Origin: Polaromonas sp.
GTDB taxonomy: Bacteria > Pseudomonadota > Gammaproteobacteria > Burkholderiales > Burkholderiaceae_C
Assembly: GCA_013824015.1 (NCBI GenBank)
Contig: PNNC01000143.1
Span: forward strand, 1 to 55,594
Reading direction: 5' to 3'
DNA: 55,594 bases
Shown here: piece after piece, positions 35,653-45,115 of the stretch
Layout of the letters: the number at the start of each line of letters is the position of its first letter
Position numbering within the stretch: the first letter of the stretch is position 1
Notes under the pieces: generated by a model
The model's input: only the letters and a program-made list of their open reading frames with translations
The model's database searches: none
What the model was told of the DNA's origin: nothing
Program-made: the position numbers and the translations under genes

Positions 35653-37059
35653 ATGAGCACTCCGAATCAGGCCCACATCCTGGTCATCGACGATGAGCCG
35701 GATCTGCGCACCCTCTACGAGCTGACGCTGCTGCGCGAAGGTTACCGCGTGGAAGCCGCCGCCGACCTGGCGCAGGCGCGTGTGCAATTGCGGGAGCGCC
35801 GCTTCGATGCAGTGATCACCGACATGCGGCTGCCCGACGGCCTGGGACTGGAGTTGCTGCGCGAGATGGTCAGCCAGCAACGCCCCGAGCGCTGCGTCGT
35901 CATCACTGCGCATGGCTCTGCCGAAAATGCGGTGGAGGCGCTGAAAGCGGGCGCTTTCGACTACCTGACCAAACCGGTCGATCTCAAGCAGTTCCGCAGT
36001 GTGGTGGCCTCCGCCATCCAGGGCCCGGCCAGCACGGAAAAATCCAGGCCCGACAGCGAGCCCGGCCCGGCAGCCTCGCGTTCCGGCAAGTGTCAGGACG
36101 GTGCCCTGACGCTGCAGCGCCTGATCGGCGAGTCGGCCGTCATGCAGACCGTCAAGGCCCGCATCATCAAGGTGGCAGGCAGCATGGCGCCGGTGCTGAT
36201 CCAGGGCGAGTCGGGCACCGGCAAGGAACTGGTCGCACGCGCGGTGCACGACTGCAGTCATCGCGCGGCCGGGCCTTTTGTGGCGGTCAATTGCGGCGCC
36301 ATTCCGGAGAACCTGCTGGAAGCGGAATTTTTCGGGGCGCGCAAGGGCGCCTACACCGGTTCGACCCAGGACCGCCAGGGCTACTTCCAGGCGGCCAAGG
36401 GTGGCACGCTGTTTCTGGACGAAATCGGCGACCTGCCGCTGGCCATGCAGTCCAAGCTGCTGCGTTCCATCCAGGAGCGGGTGGTCCGGCCGCTCGGTTC
36501 GGCGCAGGAGGACACGGTGGACGTGCGTATTGTCAGCGCCACCCACAAGGACCTGGGCGCAGCCGTGGCATCCGGGCATTTCCGCCAGGATCTGTATTAC
36601 CGCCTCAACGTCATTGAGATCAATGTGCCGGCCCTGCGTGATCGCCGTGAAGACCTCCCGGCGCTGTGCCATGACCTGCTGGGGCGTATCTGCCGGGAAT
36701 CCGGCCTGCCGGTGCCCGAGTTGTCCGGCCAGGTGCTGGCCCGCCTGCAGGACCACCCCTTCAATGGCAATGTGCGTGAACTTGAAAACATGCTGCACCG
36801 CGCCGTCGCCCTCGGCGAAAGCAGCGATCTGCAGGTGGACACCCAGCCTGCCGGGCAAGTGGTGACGGTCCCGGAAAACCTGCAGGACTTTCTGGACAGC
36901 CAGGAGCGCGGCATCCTGACCAAGGTGCTGCAGGAAACCGGGTTCAACCGCACGGCCGCGGCGGCCAAGCTTGGCATCAGCCTGCGCCAGATGCGTTACC
37001 GCATCGCCCGGCTGAACATCGTCACCCCCAACAGTGACGACGCGCCCGATGAGCCCTGA
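35653..37059 (+). CDS. pilR: Sigma-54 response regulator PilR
   Basis: A 468-residue enhancer-binding protein. The receiver domain carries Asp57 (VITDMRLPDG). The AAA+ domain has GESGTGKE (about 193-200), FLDEIGDLP and HFRQDLYYRLNVIE. The sigma-54 loop reads GAYTGS (residues 232-237) instead of GAFTGA. The Fis helix-turn-helix GFNRTAAAAKLGISLRQMRYRIARLNI is typical of PilR. It presumably activates pilA, not in this window. Its 3' end overlaps the ampD start by 11 bp. Confidence 0.93.
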   Translation: MSTPNQAHILVIDDEPDLRTLYELTLLREGYRVEAAADLAQARVQLRERRFDAVITDMRLPDGLGLELLREMVSQQRPERCVVITAHGSAENAVEALKAGAFDYLTKPVDLKQFRSVVASAIQGPASTEKSRPDSEPGPAASRSGKCQDGALTLQRLIGESAVMQTVKARIIKVAGSMAPVLIQGESGTGKELVARAVHDCSHRAAGPFVAVNCGAIPENLLEAEFFGARKGAYTGSTQDRQGYFQAAKGGTLFLDEIGDLPLAMQSKLLRSIQERVVRPLGSAQEDTVDVRIVSATHKDLGAAVASGHFRQDLYYRLNVIEINVPALRDRREDLPALCHDLLGRICRESGLPVPELSGQVLARLQDHPFNGNVRELENMLHRAVALGESSDLQVDTQPAGQVVTVPENLQDFLDSQERGILTKVLQETGFNRTAAAAKLGISLRQMRYRIARLNIVTPNSDDAPDEP

Positions 37060-37645
37060 GGCGGCCGGCGCCGCGCGGGCACTCTGGCACGACGGCTGGT
37101 ACCGCTACGCGCGCGCCCTGGCCTCGCCCAACTTCGGCCCGCGCCCGGCGGGCGCGGCCGTCGACCTGATCGTGCTTCACTCCATCAGCCTGCCGCCCGG
37201 CCAGTACGGGACCGGACAAGTGCACAGGCTGTTCATGAACGAGCTCGACTGGGACGCCCACCCCTACTTCCAGGGCATACGCGGGATGCAGGTCTCCGCG
37301 CATTTTTTCATCACCCGTGATGGTGGTTTGTGGCAATTCGTCAGTTGTGACCAGCGCGCCTGGCACGCGGGCCCGTCGAGTTACCGCGGCCGCAGCAATT
37401 GCAACGACGACTCGATTGGCATCGAACTCGAAGGCCTGGAAGGCAGCCGGTTCGAAGCCGCGCAGTACGAAACGCTGTCCAGCGTCTGCGCCGCGCTGCT
37501 GCGCCACTACCCGGTGCAGCACATCGCCGGGCACGAACACATTGCCAGCGGCCGCAAGCAGGACCCGGGCCCGGGTTTCGACTGGTCGCGGCTGCAGGCC
37601 TCGCTGGGTCTGCCGGCTAAGTGTTTTCCCTTGGACGTTCACTGA
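37049..37645 (+). CDS. ampD: 1,6-anhydro-N-acetylmuramyl-L-alanine amidase AmpD
   Basis: A 198-residue cytoplasmic zinc amidase that removes the peptide from anhydro-muropeptides during cell-wall recycling. Zinc ligands are likely His44 (VLHSISLP), His162 (AGHEHIASGRK) and Asp172 (KQDPGPGFDW), in the AmpD-typical order. The substrate-binding segments SAHFFITRDGGLWQFV and RSNCNDDSIGIELEG are present. The ATG at 37049 overlaps pilR; an in-frame start at 37034 would add five residues. Confidence 0.93.
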   Translation: MSPEAAGAARALWHDGWYRYARALASPNFGPRPAGAAVDLIVLHSISLPPGQYGTGQVHRLFMNELDWDAHPYFQGIRGMQVSAHFFITRDGGLWQFVSCDQRAWHAGPSSYRGRSNCNDDSIGIELEGLEGSRFEAAQYETLSSVCAALLRHYPVQHIAGHEHIASGRKQDPGPGFDWSRLQASLGLPAKCFPLDVH

Positions 37646-38051
37646 TCGCAGACGGGCCTGGGCGCCCCCCCCATCCCGCAAGCCGAGGTCGCCACGGCCG
37701 CGCACGCACGCCCGGAAAGCGCATGAACACTTGCTCAGCGCCAGGTTGGGCAGGACGTCTCTGCCATGGATCTGCACGCCACGAACCAAAGATGTGCATT
37801 TTTTCCCGCAAAAAAAACCAAACAAAAAGTAACGCGCAGGTGACGAAACGATTTGAGGTCGATACACTACCTGTAGCGCTTTAAATCACTCCAGACCCCA
37901 GATGTAGTGTTTCAGGCCACCAGTGATACGGACCGATTCAGGCCCTCAGCCCAAGGAAAGACCGCCAACACGCCAGCCCGTGCCCGTCAGCCCTCCTACC
38001 GCCCTGAAGCCCGTCGAACTCATCTAACAACAAAGCAAAACGAGGAAAACC
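37646..38051. promoter_or_regulatory. nrdA upstream region with paired NrdR-like boxes
   Basis: A 406-bp gap without a convincing gene. Two NrdR-like boxes are visible: ACACTACCTGTAGCGC (37864-37879) and ACCCCAGATGTAGTGT (37895-37910). Each matches most of the palindromic consensus ACACWATATATWGTGT and they are 31 bp apart start to start, about three helical turns, as usual for NrdR. An A-rich tract precedes them (37808-37829). A GAGG Shine-Dalgarno sequence precedes nrdA. Confidence 0.65.
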
Positions 38052-40955
38052 ATGCAAACAGCCCAACATGCAACCCCCGCCGCCGGCATGCCGATGGCCG
38101 CCCAGTCCGTCAACAGCAGCGCCCAGCCCAACCCGCTGACCCACTACCAGATCATCCGCCGCAATGGCGCGGTGGTTCCGTTTGAGCCGAACAAGATCGC
38201 CGTGGCCATGATGAAGGCCTTCCTCGCGGTGCACGGCACCCAGGGCGCGGCATCGGCCAGCGTGCGGGAAACCGTGGATGGCCTGACCCAGGCCGTGATG
38301 CGCGCGCTGATGCGTTCGCGCCCGGGCGGCGGTACCTTTCATATTGAAGACGTGCAGGACCAGGTCGAGCTCGGCCTGATGCGCGGCGGCCACCACGAGA
38401 TCGCCCGTGCCTATGTGCTGTACCGCGAAAAACGCACGCAGGAGCGTGCACGCCAGCCGCAGACGCCGGTCGCCCAGGCACCGCAGCTGCATGTGCTCGA
38501 CGGCGGAAAAAAAGTCACGCTGGACATCGGCAAGCTGCAGGCCCTGATTGAAGCCTCCTGCGCCGGTCTGGGCGCCGAGATCAAGCCCGACCCGATCGTG
38601 GCCGAGACCATGCGCAACCTCTACGACGGCGTGCCGATCGACGAGGTCTACAAGGCATCCATCCTGGCGGCCCGCACCCTGATCGAAAAAGACCCCGATT
38701 ACACCTACGCCACCGCGCGCCTGCTGCTGCACACCATCCGCCGCGAAGTGCTGGGCGAGGAAGTGGTCCAGGAAGAGATGGGCACGCGTTACGCCGAGTA
38801 TTTCCCCCAGTTCATTGCCAAGGGCGTGCAGAACGAACTGCTGGACGAAAAACTGCTGCAGTTCGACCTGGAGCGCCTGGGCGCCGCGCTCAAGCCCGAG
38901 CGTGACCTGAAATTCGACTACCTCGGCCTGCAGACCCTGTTCGACCGCTACTTCCTGCACGTGCGCAAGCAGCGCATCGAGTTGCCGCAGGCATTTTTCA
39001 TGCGTGTGGCGATGGGCCTGTCGCTGGACGAGATCGACCGCGAAGCGCGTGCCATCGAGTTCTACGAAATCATGTCGTCCTTCGACTTCATGTCGAGCAC
39101 CCCGACGCTGTTCAACGCCGGCACGCTGCGTTCGCAGCTGTCGTCCTGCTACCTGACCACCGTCGCCGACGACCTGGGCGGCATTTATGACGCCATCAAG
39201 GAAAACGCGCTGCTGTCGAAGTTTGCCGGCGGCCTGGGCAACGACTGGACGCCGGTGCGCGCGCTGGGCGCCCATATCAAGGGCACCAATGGCGAGTCGC
39301 AGGGCGTCGTTCCCTTCCTGAAAGTTGTCAACGACACCGCCGTGGCCGTCAACCAGGGCGGCAAGCGCAAGGGCGCGGTCTGCGCCTACCTGGAAACCTG
39401 GCACCTGGACATCGAGGAGTTCCTGGAGCTGCGCAAGAACACCGGCGACGACCGCCGCCGCACGCACGACATGAACACCGCCAACTGGATCCCCGACCTG
39501 TTCATGCGCCGCGTGATGGAAAAGGGCAGCTGGACGCTGTTCTCGCCATCGGACACGCCCGACCTGCACGACAAGTTTGGCGACGAGTTCGAAAAAGCCT
39601 ATGTGGCCTACGAAGCCAGGGCCGAACGCGGCGAGATCAAGCCGGCCCGCAAGCTGCAGGCCGTCGACATGTGGCGCAAGATGCTCTCGATGCTGTTCGA
39701 GACCGGCCATCCCTGGATCACCTTCAAGGATGCCTGCAATGTGCGCTCGCCCCAGCAACACGTCGGTGTGGTGCACTCGTCCAACCTGTGCACCGAGATC
39801 ACGCTCAACACCAGCGACACCGAAACCGCGGTCTGCAACCTCGGCTCGGTCAACCTGGTCCAGCACCTGAAAGACGGCGCGGTCGACCACGAAAAACTCA
39901 AGAAGACCATCACCACGGCCATGCGCATGCTGGACAACGTGATCGACATCAACTACTACGCCGTCAAGAAGGCGCGCGACTCCAACATGCGCCATCGCCC
40001 GGTGGGCCTGGGCATCATGGGTTTCCAGGATTGCCTGTATGAGTTGCGCATTCCGTATGCCTCGGACGCGGCCGTCGAGTTTGCCGACAAGTCGATGGAA
40101 GCGGTCTGCTACCACGCCTACTGGGCCTCCACCGAGCTGGCCAAAGAGCGCGGCAAGTACACCAGCTACAAGGGCTCGCTGTGGGACCAGGGCATCCTGC
40201 CGCTGGACACGCTGGACCTGCTGGCCAAGCAACGCGGTGGTTACCTGGAAGTGGACCGTTCGGCCACGCTGGACTGGGACGCGCTGCGCCAGAAAATCGC
40301 GGCGGACGGCATGCGCAATTCCAACTGCGTCGCCATCGCCCCGACCGCCACCATCTCCAACATCATCGGTGTGGACGCCTGCATCGAGCCCTGCTTCGGC
40401 AACCTGTCGGTCAAGTCCAACCTGTCCGGTGAGTTCACCGTGATCAACCACTACCTGGTGCGCGACCTCAAGCGCCTGGGCCTGTGGGACGACGTGATGG
40501 TGGTGGACCTCAAGCACTTCGACGGATCGCTGCGCCCCATCGACCGCGTGCCGCAGGACATCAAGGCGCTGTACGCCACCGCCTTCGAGGTCGATGCAAC
40601 CTGGCTGGTCGAGGCTGCCTCACGCCGCCAGAAGTGGATTGACCAGGCGCAGTCGCTCAACATCTACATGGCCGGCGCCTCCGGCAAGAAGCTGGACGAC
40701 ACCTACAAACTCGCCTGGCTGCGCGGCCTGAAGACCACCTACTACCTGCGCACCATGAGCGCCACACACGCGGAAAAATCCACCGTGAAGGCCGGCAAGA
40801 TGAATGCGGTCGCATCGGGCAACACCGACGACACCGGCAGCATGAACGCACTCGATGCGGCAGCGGCCACGGCGCAGGCGCAGATGGATGCATCACCTGC
40901 CACCGACATCAAGTTCTGTGCGATCGATGATCCAGGTTGCGAGGCTTGCCAATAA
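38052..40955 (+). CDS. nrdA: Class Ia ribonucleotide reductase, alpha subunit
   Basis: A 967-residue catalytic subunit reducing ribonucleoside diphosphates. An N-terminal ATP-cone (IIRRNGAVVPFEPNKIAVAMMKAFLAVHG, about 34-62 onward) gives dATP feedback control. The large alpha/beta barrel includes PTLFNAGTLRSQLSSCYLT (active-site cysteine) and SNLCTEITLNTSDTETAVCNLGSVNL (second cysteine and Asn-Leu-Cys-Glu motif). The chain ends DDPGCEACQ, the mobile CxxC tail that re-reduces the active site. It is about 200 residues longer than the E. coli enzyme, mostly N-terminal, common in Burkholderiales. NrdR-like boxes lie 140-190 bp upstream. Confidence 0.96.
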   Translation: MQTAQHATPAAGMPMAAQSVNSSAQPNPLTHYQIIRRNGAVVPFEPNKIAVAMMKAFLAVHGTQGAASASVRETVDGLTQAVMRALMRSRPGGGTFHIEDVQDQVELGLMRGGHHEIARAYVLYREKRTQERARQPQTPVAQAPQLHVLDGGKKVTLDIGKLQALIEASCAGLGAEIKPDPIVAETMRNLYDGVPIDEVYKASILAARTLIEKDPDYTYATARLLLHTIRREVLGEEVVQEEMGTRYAEYFPQFIAKGVQNELLDEKLLQFDLERLGAALKPERDLKFDYLGLQTLFDRYFLHVRKQRIELPQAFFMRVAMGLSLDEIDREARAIEFYEIMSSFDFMSSTPTLFNAGTLRSQLSSCYLTTVADDLGGIYDAIKENALLSKFAGGLGNDWTPVRALGAHIKGTNGESQGVVPFLKVVNDTAVAVNQGGKRKGAVCAYLETWHLDIEEFLELRKNTGDDRRRTHDMNTANWIPDLFMRRVMEKGSWTLFSPSDTPDLHDKFGDEFEKAYVAYEARAERGEIKPARKLQAVDMWRKMLSMLFETGHPWITFKDACNVRSPQQHVGVVHSSNLCTEITLNTSDTETAVCNLGSVNLVQHLKDGAVDHEKLKKTITTAMRMLDNVIDINYYAVKKARDSNMRHRPVGLGIMGFQDCLYELRIPYASDAAVEFADKSMEAVCYHAYWASTELAKERGKYTSYKGSLWDQGILPLDTLDLLAKQRGGYLEVDRSATLDWDALRQKIAADGMRNSNCVAIAPTATISNIIGVDACIEPCFGNLSVKSNLSGEFTVINHYLVRDLKRLGLWDDVMVVDLKHFDGSLRPIDRVPQDIKALYATAFEVDATWLVEAASRRQKWIDQAQSLNIYMAGASGKKLDDTYKLAWLRGLKTTYYLRTMSATHAEKSTVKAGKMNAVASGNTDDTGSMNALDAAAATAQAQMDASPATDIKFCAIDDPGCEACQ

Positions 40956-41086
40956 CAACGCATCGCGGCACCGGAAAATCCGGTGCCCGATTCGATGTAA
41001 TTGAGCAACACTAATTTATAGCGATGTGAATGAACACTTTTCATTTTGTATCGCTGCTTTCATAATCCAACTTATTGGAAACATCT

Positions 41087-42304
41087 ATGTTGACCTGGGA
41101 CGAAGAAGCCAAACCATCGTTGCAAAAACCTTTGACCAGCGGCTTGCCTGAAGGCCGCTCGATGGAGCTTCCGCCTCTTTCCTCCGTGCAGCCTCAAGCC
41201 GCGACCCGCATGCTTGATGACAGCGCACTGACTTCCACACAATCACGCCCAACAGCAGCGCCTGCTGCTGCGGTCGCACCTACCGCACACCGCGTCAAGG
41301 CCGCCGACAAACGCATCATCAACGGCCAGACCGACGTCAATCAGCTGGTTCCGTTCAAGTACAAATGGGCCTGGGAAAAATACCTCGCCAGCTGCGCCAA
41401 CCACTGGATGCCGCAGGAAGTCAACATGACGCGCGACATCGCGCTGTGGAAAGACCCGAACGGCCTGACCGACGACGAGCGTCGCCTGGTCAAACGCAAT
41501 CTCGGCTTTTTCGTCACCGCCGATTCGCTGGCTGCCAACAACATCGTGCTGGGCACCTACCGCCACATCACGGCGCCCGAGTGCCGCCAGTTCCTGCTGC
41601 GCCAGGCCTTTGAAGAAGCCATCCACACCCACGCCTACCAGTACATCACCGAGTCGCTGGGTCTGGACGAAAGCGAGATCTTCAACGCCTACAACGAGGT
41701 GCAGTCGATCAAGGACAAGGACCAGTTCCTGATCCCGTTCATCGACGCGATTTCGGATCCGAACTTCAGGACCGGCACGCAGGAATCCGACCAGACCCTG
41801 CTGAAGTCACTGATCGTGTTTGCCTGCCTGATGGAAGGCCTGTTCTTCTACGTCGGCTTCACCCAGATCCTGGCGCTGGGCCGGCAGAACAAGATGACCG
41901 GCGCCGCCGAGCAGTACCAGTACATCCTGCGCGACGAATCGATGCACTGCAACTTCGGCATCGACCTGATCAACCAGCTCAAGCTGGAAAACCCGCTGCT
42001 GTGGACCGCCGAGTTCAAGGCCGAGATCAAGGCCCTGTTCCTCAAGGCCGTCGAACTCGAATACCGCTACGCCGAAGACACCATGCCACGCGGCGTGCTG
42101 GGCCTGAACGCTTCCATGTTCAAGGGCTACCTGCGTTACATCGCCAACCGCCGGGCCACGCAGATCGGCCTGGAGACGCTGTTCCCGAACGAGGAGAACC
42201 CGTTCCCGTGGATGAGCGAGATGATCGACCTGAAAAAGGAACGCAACTTTTTTGAAACCCGTGTGATCGAGTACCAGTCCGGTGGTGCCCTGTCCTGGGA
42301 TTGA
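41087..42304 (+). CDS. nrdB: Class Ia ribonucleotide reductase, beta subunit
   Basis: A 405-residue diiron-tyrosyl radical subunit. The start [15 protein letters not shown] is at 41087; an in-frame TTG four codons earlier is less likely. Metal ligands are visible in [36 protein letters not shown] and [14 protein letters not shown]. The E-x2-H-x3-Y spacing puts the radical tyrosine at Tyr184. An N-terminal extension of roughly 60 residues precedes the core ([20 protein letters not shown]). It is 131 bp after nrdA; the gap is AT-richer and shows no clear terminator. Confidence 0.96.
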   Translation: MLTWDEEAKPSLQKPLTSGLPEGRSMELPPLSSVQPQAATRMLDDSALTSTQSRPTAAPAAAVAPTAHRVKAADKRIINGQTDVNQLVPFKYKWAWEKYLASCANHWMPQEVNMTRDIALWKDPNGLTDDERRLVKRNLGFFVTADSLAANNIVLGTYRHITAPECRQFLLRQAFEEAIHTHAYQYITESLGLDESEIFNAYNEVQSIKDKDQFLIPFIDAISDPNFRTGTQESDQTLLKSLIVFACLMEGLFFYVGFTQILALGRQNKMTGAAEQYQYILRDESMHCNFGIDLINQLKLENPLLWTAEFKAEIKALFLKAVELEYRYAEDTMPRGVLGLNASMFKGYLRYIANRRATQIGLETLFPNEENPFPWMSEMIDLKKERNFFETRVIEYQSGGALSWD

Positions 42305-42486
42305 AGCTGCAAAACACAATGATTTCAAGAATTGCAATGACCAGTGACGCTACCGAAGAGTGCGCGTTGGGCTTTGCTCCTGTGTTCGCGGCGCTGGGCA
42401 CGGTTTATCCGTCCGCCCAACGCCGTGAATCGCTTCGCGTACTCCAACCGTGAAGTGCTCTTTGCAATGTGATCAAGGAGAAAACT

Positions 42487-42954
42487 ATGGCAACTGCGAA
42501 AAAATCTGCGGCTAAAAAAGCTGCTCCGAAGAAAGCCCCTGCGAAAAAAGTAGCGGCTAAAAAAGCGCCTGCTAAAAAAGTAGCAGCGAAAAAAGCCCCG
42601 GCCAAAAAAGCGCCAGCGAAAAAAGTAGCAGCTAAAAAAGCTCCTGCGAAAAAAGCGCCAGCGAAAAAAGCCCCGGCCAAAAAAGTAGCGGCCAAAAAGC
42701 CAGCTGCGAAAAAAGCAGCAGCTAAAAAGCCTGCGGCGAAAAAAGTAGCGAAGAAGGCCCCAGCGAAGAAAGCTGCTGCCAAGAAACCTGCTGCCAAGAA
42801 GCCTGCAGCCAAGAAAGCAGCGAAAAAGCCCGCTGCGAAGAAAGCCGCGAAAAAACCCGCTGCCAAAGCACCCGCTGCCCCGGCTGCCCCTGCGGCTCAG
42901 ACAACTCTGAACCCGCAGGCTGCCTGGCCGTTTCCGACAGCCAGCAAGCCGTAA
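42487..42954 (+). CDS. Histone H1-like lysine/alanine-rich DNA-binding protein
   Basis: A 155-residue protein built almost entirely of [12 protein letters not shown] repeats after [16 protein letters not shown], with a short non-basic tail ending [14 protein letters not shown]. It resembles the H1/H5-like nucleoid proteins common in Burkholderiales, which compact DNA. A good Shine-Dalgarno (AAGGAG) precedes the ATG. The first half writes Lys-Lys mostly as AAAAAA, giving many A-tracts in the gene itself; later repeats use AAGAAA more. A strong terminator follows at 42977. Confidence 0.93.
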   Translation: MATAKKSAAKKAAPKKAPAKKVAAKKAPAKKVAAKKAPAKKAPAKKVAAKKAPAKKAPAKKAPAKKVAAKKPAAKKAAAKKPAAKKVAKKAPAKKAAAKKPAAKKPAAKKAAKKPAAKKAAKKPAAKAPAAPAAPAAQTTLNPQAAWPFPTASKP

Positions 42955-42976
42955 GCAACAAGGTAGTTTTGCTTGA

Positions 42977-43005
42977 AGCCCGGCATCGCAGGATGCCGGG
43001 CTTTT
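42977..43005 (+). terminator. Intrinsic terminator after the histone gene
   Basis: AGCCCGGCATC (42977-42987) and GATGCCGGGCT (42992-43002) form a perfect 11-bp stem with a GCAG loop, followed by a T run. It is a textbook rho-independent terminator. Confidence 0.92.
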
Positions 43006-43039
43006 TCTTTGGGGAAAAAATCAGGCCGCAGCCCGGATT

Positions 43040-43095
43040 GCTATCGAATTTATAGCTGCTCGCCCCTGCCAGTCATGGGCTAGAGGCCGGTTTGT
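43040..43095 (-). repeat. Dispersed repeat family 1, copy e (overlaps a gene end)
   Basis: On the minus strand it reads ACCGGCCTCTAGCCCATGAC, then GGGGC, then GCTATAAATTCGATAGC (43040-43056). The TAG inside CCTCTAGCCC is the stop codon of the PfkB-family gene, so the repeat supplies the last codons and the terminator codon. Confidence 0.85.
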
Positions 43096-43982
43096 TCAGC
43101 ACCCAGGGTGTAGTTCTGGCCGCCGCGGAAGGCGATCTTGTGGGCGCCGACACGGTTGCCCAGTTCGGCGCAACGCGCCAGCGGCCAGCCCTTCTCGAGA
43201 CCGAACAGCAGCGCGCCGCGAAACGCATCGCCGCAGCCGGTCGGGTCCACCACCTCCGCGGCCTTGACCGGCGGCACCAGTGTTTTTTCGCCCGCCACCC
43301 AGACCTCGCAGCCCTGCGCCCCGAGGGTGACGATCAGGCCCTCGACACGTTGTGACAACTCCGCAATCGACAGCCCGGTGCGGTCACAAAGCAGCTTGGC
43401 TTCGTAGTCATTGACGGTGACCCAGGTCGCCAGCTCGACGAAGTGCGCCAGGTCCTTGCCGTCAAACATCGGCAGGCCCTGGCCCGGATCGAACACAAAG
43501 GGGATGCCGGCCGCCTTGAACTGCTCGGCGTGCTGCAGCATGGCATCGCGCCCGTCCGGCGAGATGATCCCGATCAGGATATCGGCGCGCGCCGTGATGC
43601 GGGTGGTGTGCGCCTGGCCCATGGCGCCGGGATGAAACGCCGTGATCTGGTTGTTGTCGCGGTCGGTCATGATCATGGCCTGCGCGGTGTAGGCATCGGG
43701 GACCTCGCGGACAAACTCGGTGCTGATGCCCAGCGTGTCCAGGCGCGCCACATACTCGGCGCCGTCGCTGCCAACCGTCGCCATCGGCAGCGGCGTGCCC
43801 CCGAGCTGCCGCAGGCTGTAGGCAATGTTGCCGGCGCAGCCGCCGAACTCGCGGCGCAGGGCCGGCACCAGGAAGGACACATTGAGGATGTGCAGCTGGT
43901 CGGGCAGGATCTGCTCGGCAAAGCGGCCCTCGAAGGTCATGATGGTGTCAAAGGCCAGGGAACCACAAATCACTGCAGGCAT
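43080..43982 (-). CDS. PfkB-family sugar/nucleoside kinase
   Basis: A 300-residue ribokinase-family kinase starting MPAVICGSLAFDTIMTFEGRF. The substrate-binding GGCAGNIAYSLRQLGG is at about residues 47-62. The catalytic anion-hole motif DPTGCGDAFRGALLFGLE (about 249-266) carries the base Asp. The ordering and sequence resemble bacterial adenosine-kinase-like PfkB proteins, but the substrate cannot be assigned from sequence. Its last codons (TGL-stop) lie in a family 1 repeat. It starts 16 bp after the zinc-ribbon gene stop, in the prmA cluster. Confidence 0.88.
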   Translation of the reverse strand: MPAVICGSLAFDTIMTFEGRFAEQILPDQLHILNVSFLVPALRREFGGCAGNIAYSLRQLGGTPLPMATVGSDGAEYVARLDTLGISTEFVREVPDAYTAQAMIMTDRDNNQITAFHPGAMGQAHTTRITARADILIGIISPDGRDAMLQHAEQFKAAGIPFVFDPGQGLPMFDGKDLAHFVELATWVTVNDYEAKLLCDRTGLSIAELSQRVEGLIVTLGAQGCEVWVAGEKTLVPPVKAAEVVDPTGCGDAFRGALLFGLEKGWPLARCAELGNRVGAHKIAFRGGQNYTLGAEQTGL

Positions 43983-43998
43983 GGGGTCTCGATTCAAG

Positions 43999-45054
43999 TC
44001 AGGGATAAAAAGCAAGGACGCGGTAACCGGCAATCCGCAGGGGCGCGGATGGCCGGGGTGAAGCCGCAGGAGCACTGGCAGCGGCCAGGGGGGCCGCCGC
44101 CGGATTGGAAACGGCAATTGTCAGCAGCCCCGAAAACTCGGCGCCGGCGGCGAGTGTGGCGGTTTCGGCGCCGAGTTCGCGCGGTGCCAGCACCCGGCGC
44201 AGCACGGCCTGGTCCTGGCTGTCGGTCAGCGTCAGTTCCAGCGAAGGCATGGCGAGCGCCAGCTTGCCGGTATTCTTGATCACCACCTTGAGGCGATAGG
44301 CATCGGGCGCGAGCTTGCTGAAGGACGAACTGTCGATCACGATGGATTCGATCTGCCGCAGCGGCCCGATCTCGCAACCGAGGTAGCCGCACAGTGTCTG
44401 CAGACCCCCATGCAGGCCGGGCTGGCGCACGGCCAGCGCATCCCGCTGGAACAGGGCCACCTGCAACACCAGGCCAGCCAGCAGCACCAGCGCCGCGCCG
44501 CCCAGTGACCAGCGCATGACCGGCTGGCGCCAGAAGGCCTGGCGCCGGGCATCACGCACAAACGACACGTCCTGCACCGCCTCTTGCGGCGCGGCAGACT
44601 CGGCGAAGTGGCTGTCATGCTGCGGCTCGCGCGCCGGCGCATCCGGCAACACATACACATCGGGACTCACCGACGAGGCGAACACCTCGGCAGCCAGGTC
44701 GGGCGGCATGGAGACCTGGACTTCAGGCACGGACAGCGGGGCCACCGGCGGCTCGGGCGCCGCGGCCGCTTGCGTGTTGTCAGGCGCCACCAGCAGGGTG
44801 GACAAGGCTGCCACGGCATCTGGCGCCGGCGGCGGCGCCGCAGTTGCACCAGCCGGGGCAGTGGCCGGCGCGCCTGTCGCGCCCGACACGGGAGCCGGGG
44901 GTGACACACCGAGCTCGCGCGGCTGCAGGTGGGCGGCGGCATCAAACACATCGGCGCACTGGCCACAACGCACCCAGCCCTGGGAAATCTTGAGTTGGTC
45001 GGCCACGACTTTGAACATCGTGCCGCAAGCGGGACAGCGCGTAATCAGACTCAT
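43999..45054 (-). CDS. Zinc-ribbon, DUF3426 membrane protein
   Basis: A 351-residue protein. An MJ0042-type zinc finger lies at the N-terminus (CPACGTMFKVVADQLKISQG with CGQC). A long Ala/Pro-rich linker (about 40-165) follows, then one membrane helix (WSLGGAALVLLAGLVLQVALF, about 183-203). The C-terminal DUF3426 domain (about 215-330) has SSFSKLAPDAYRLKVVIKNTGKLALAMPSLELTL, resembling an extracytoplasmic beta-sandwich. This family typically follows prmA in Burkholderiales. Function is unknown. It lies between prmA and the PfkB-family gene. Confidence 0.88.
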   Translation of the reverse strand: MSLITRCPACGTMFKVVADQLKISQGWVRCGQCADVFDAAAHLQPRELGVSPPAPVSGATGAPATAPAGATAAPPPAPDAVAALSTLLVAPDNTQAAAAPEPPVAPLSVPEVQVSMPPDLAAEVFASSVSPDVYVLPDAPAREPQHDSHFAESAAPQEAVQDVSFVRDARRQAFWRQPVMRWSLGGAALVLLAGLVLQVALFQRDALAVRQPGLHGGLQTLCGYLGCEIGPLRQIESIVIDSSSFSKLAPDAYRLKVVIKNTGKLALAMPSLELTLTDSQDQAVLRRVLAPRELGAETATLAAGAEFSGLLTIAVSNPAAAPLAAASAPAASPRPSAPLRIAGYRVLAFYP

Positions 45055-45115
45055 GTGGGCCGTATTGTAAGGGGCCGGTATGCCCGGAACTCACACGCGC
45101 GCGCGTGTCACCGGG

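Noticed and set aside
37853-37885. Sigma-70 promoter TTGAGG ... TTTAAA over the NrdR box
   Set aside because: Spacing of about 21 bp is too long and the hexamers are weak.
37938-40517. 859-codon frame antisense to nrdA
   Set aside because: His/Gln/Val-rich shadow of the strongly conserved nrdA reading frame.
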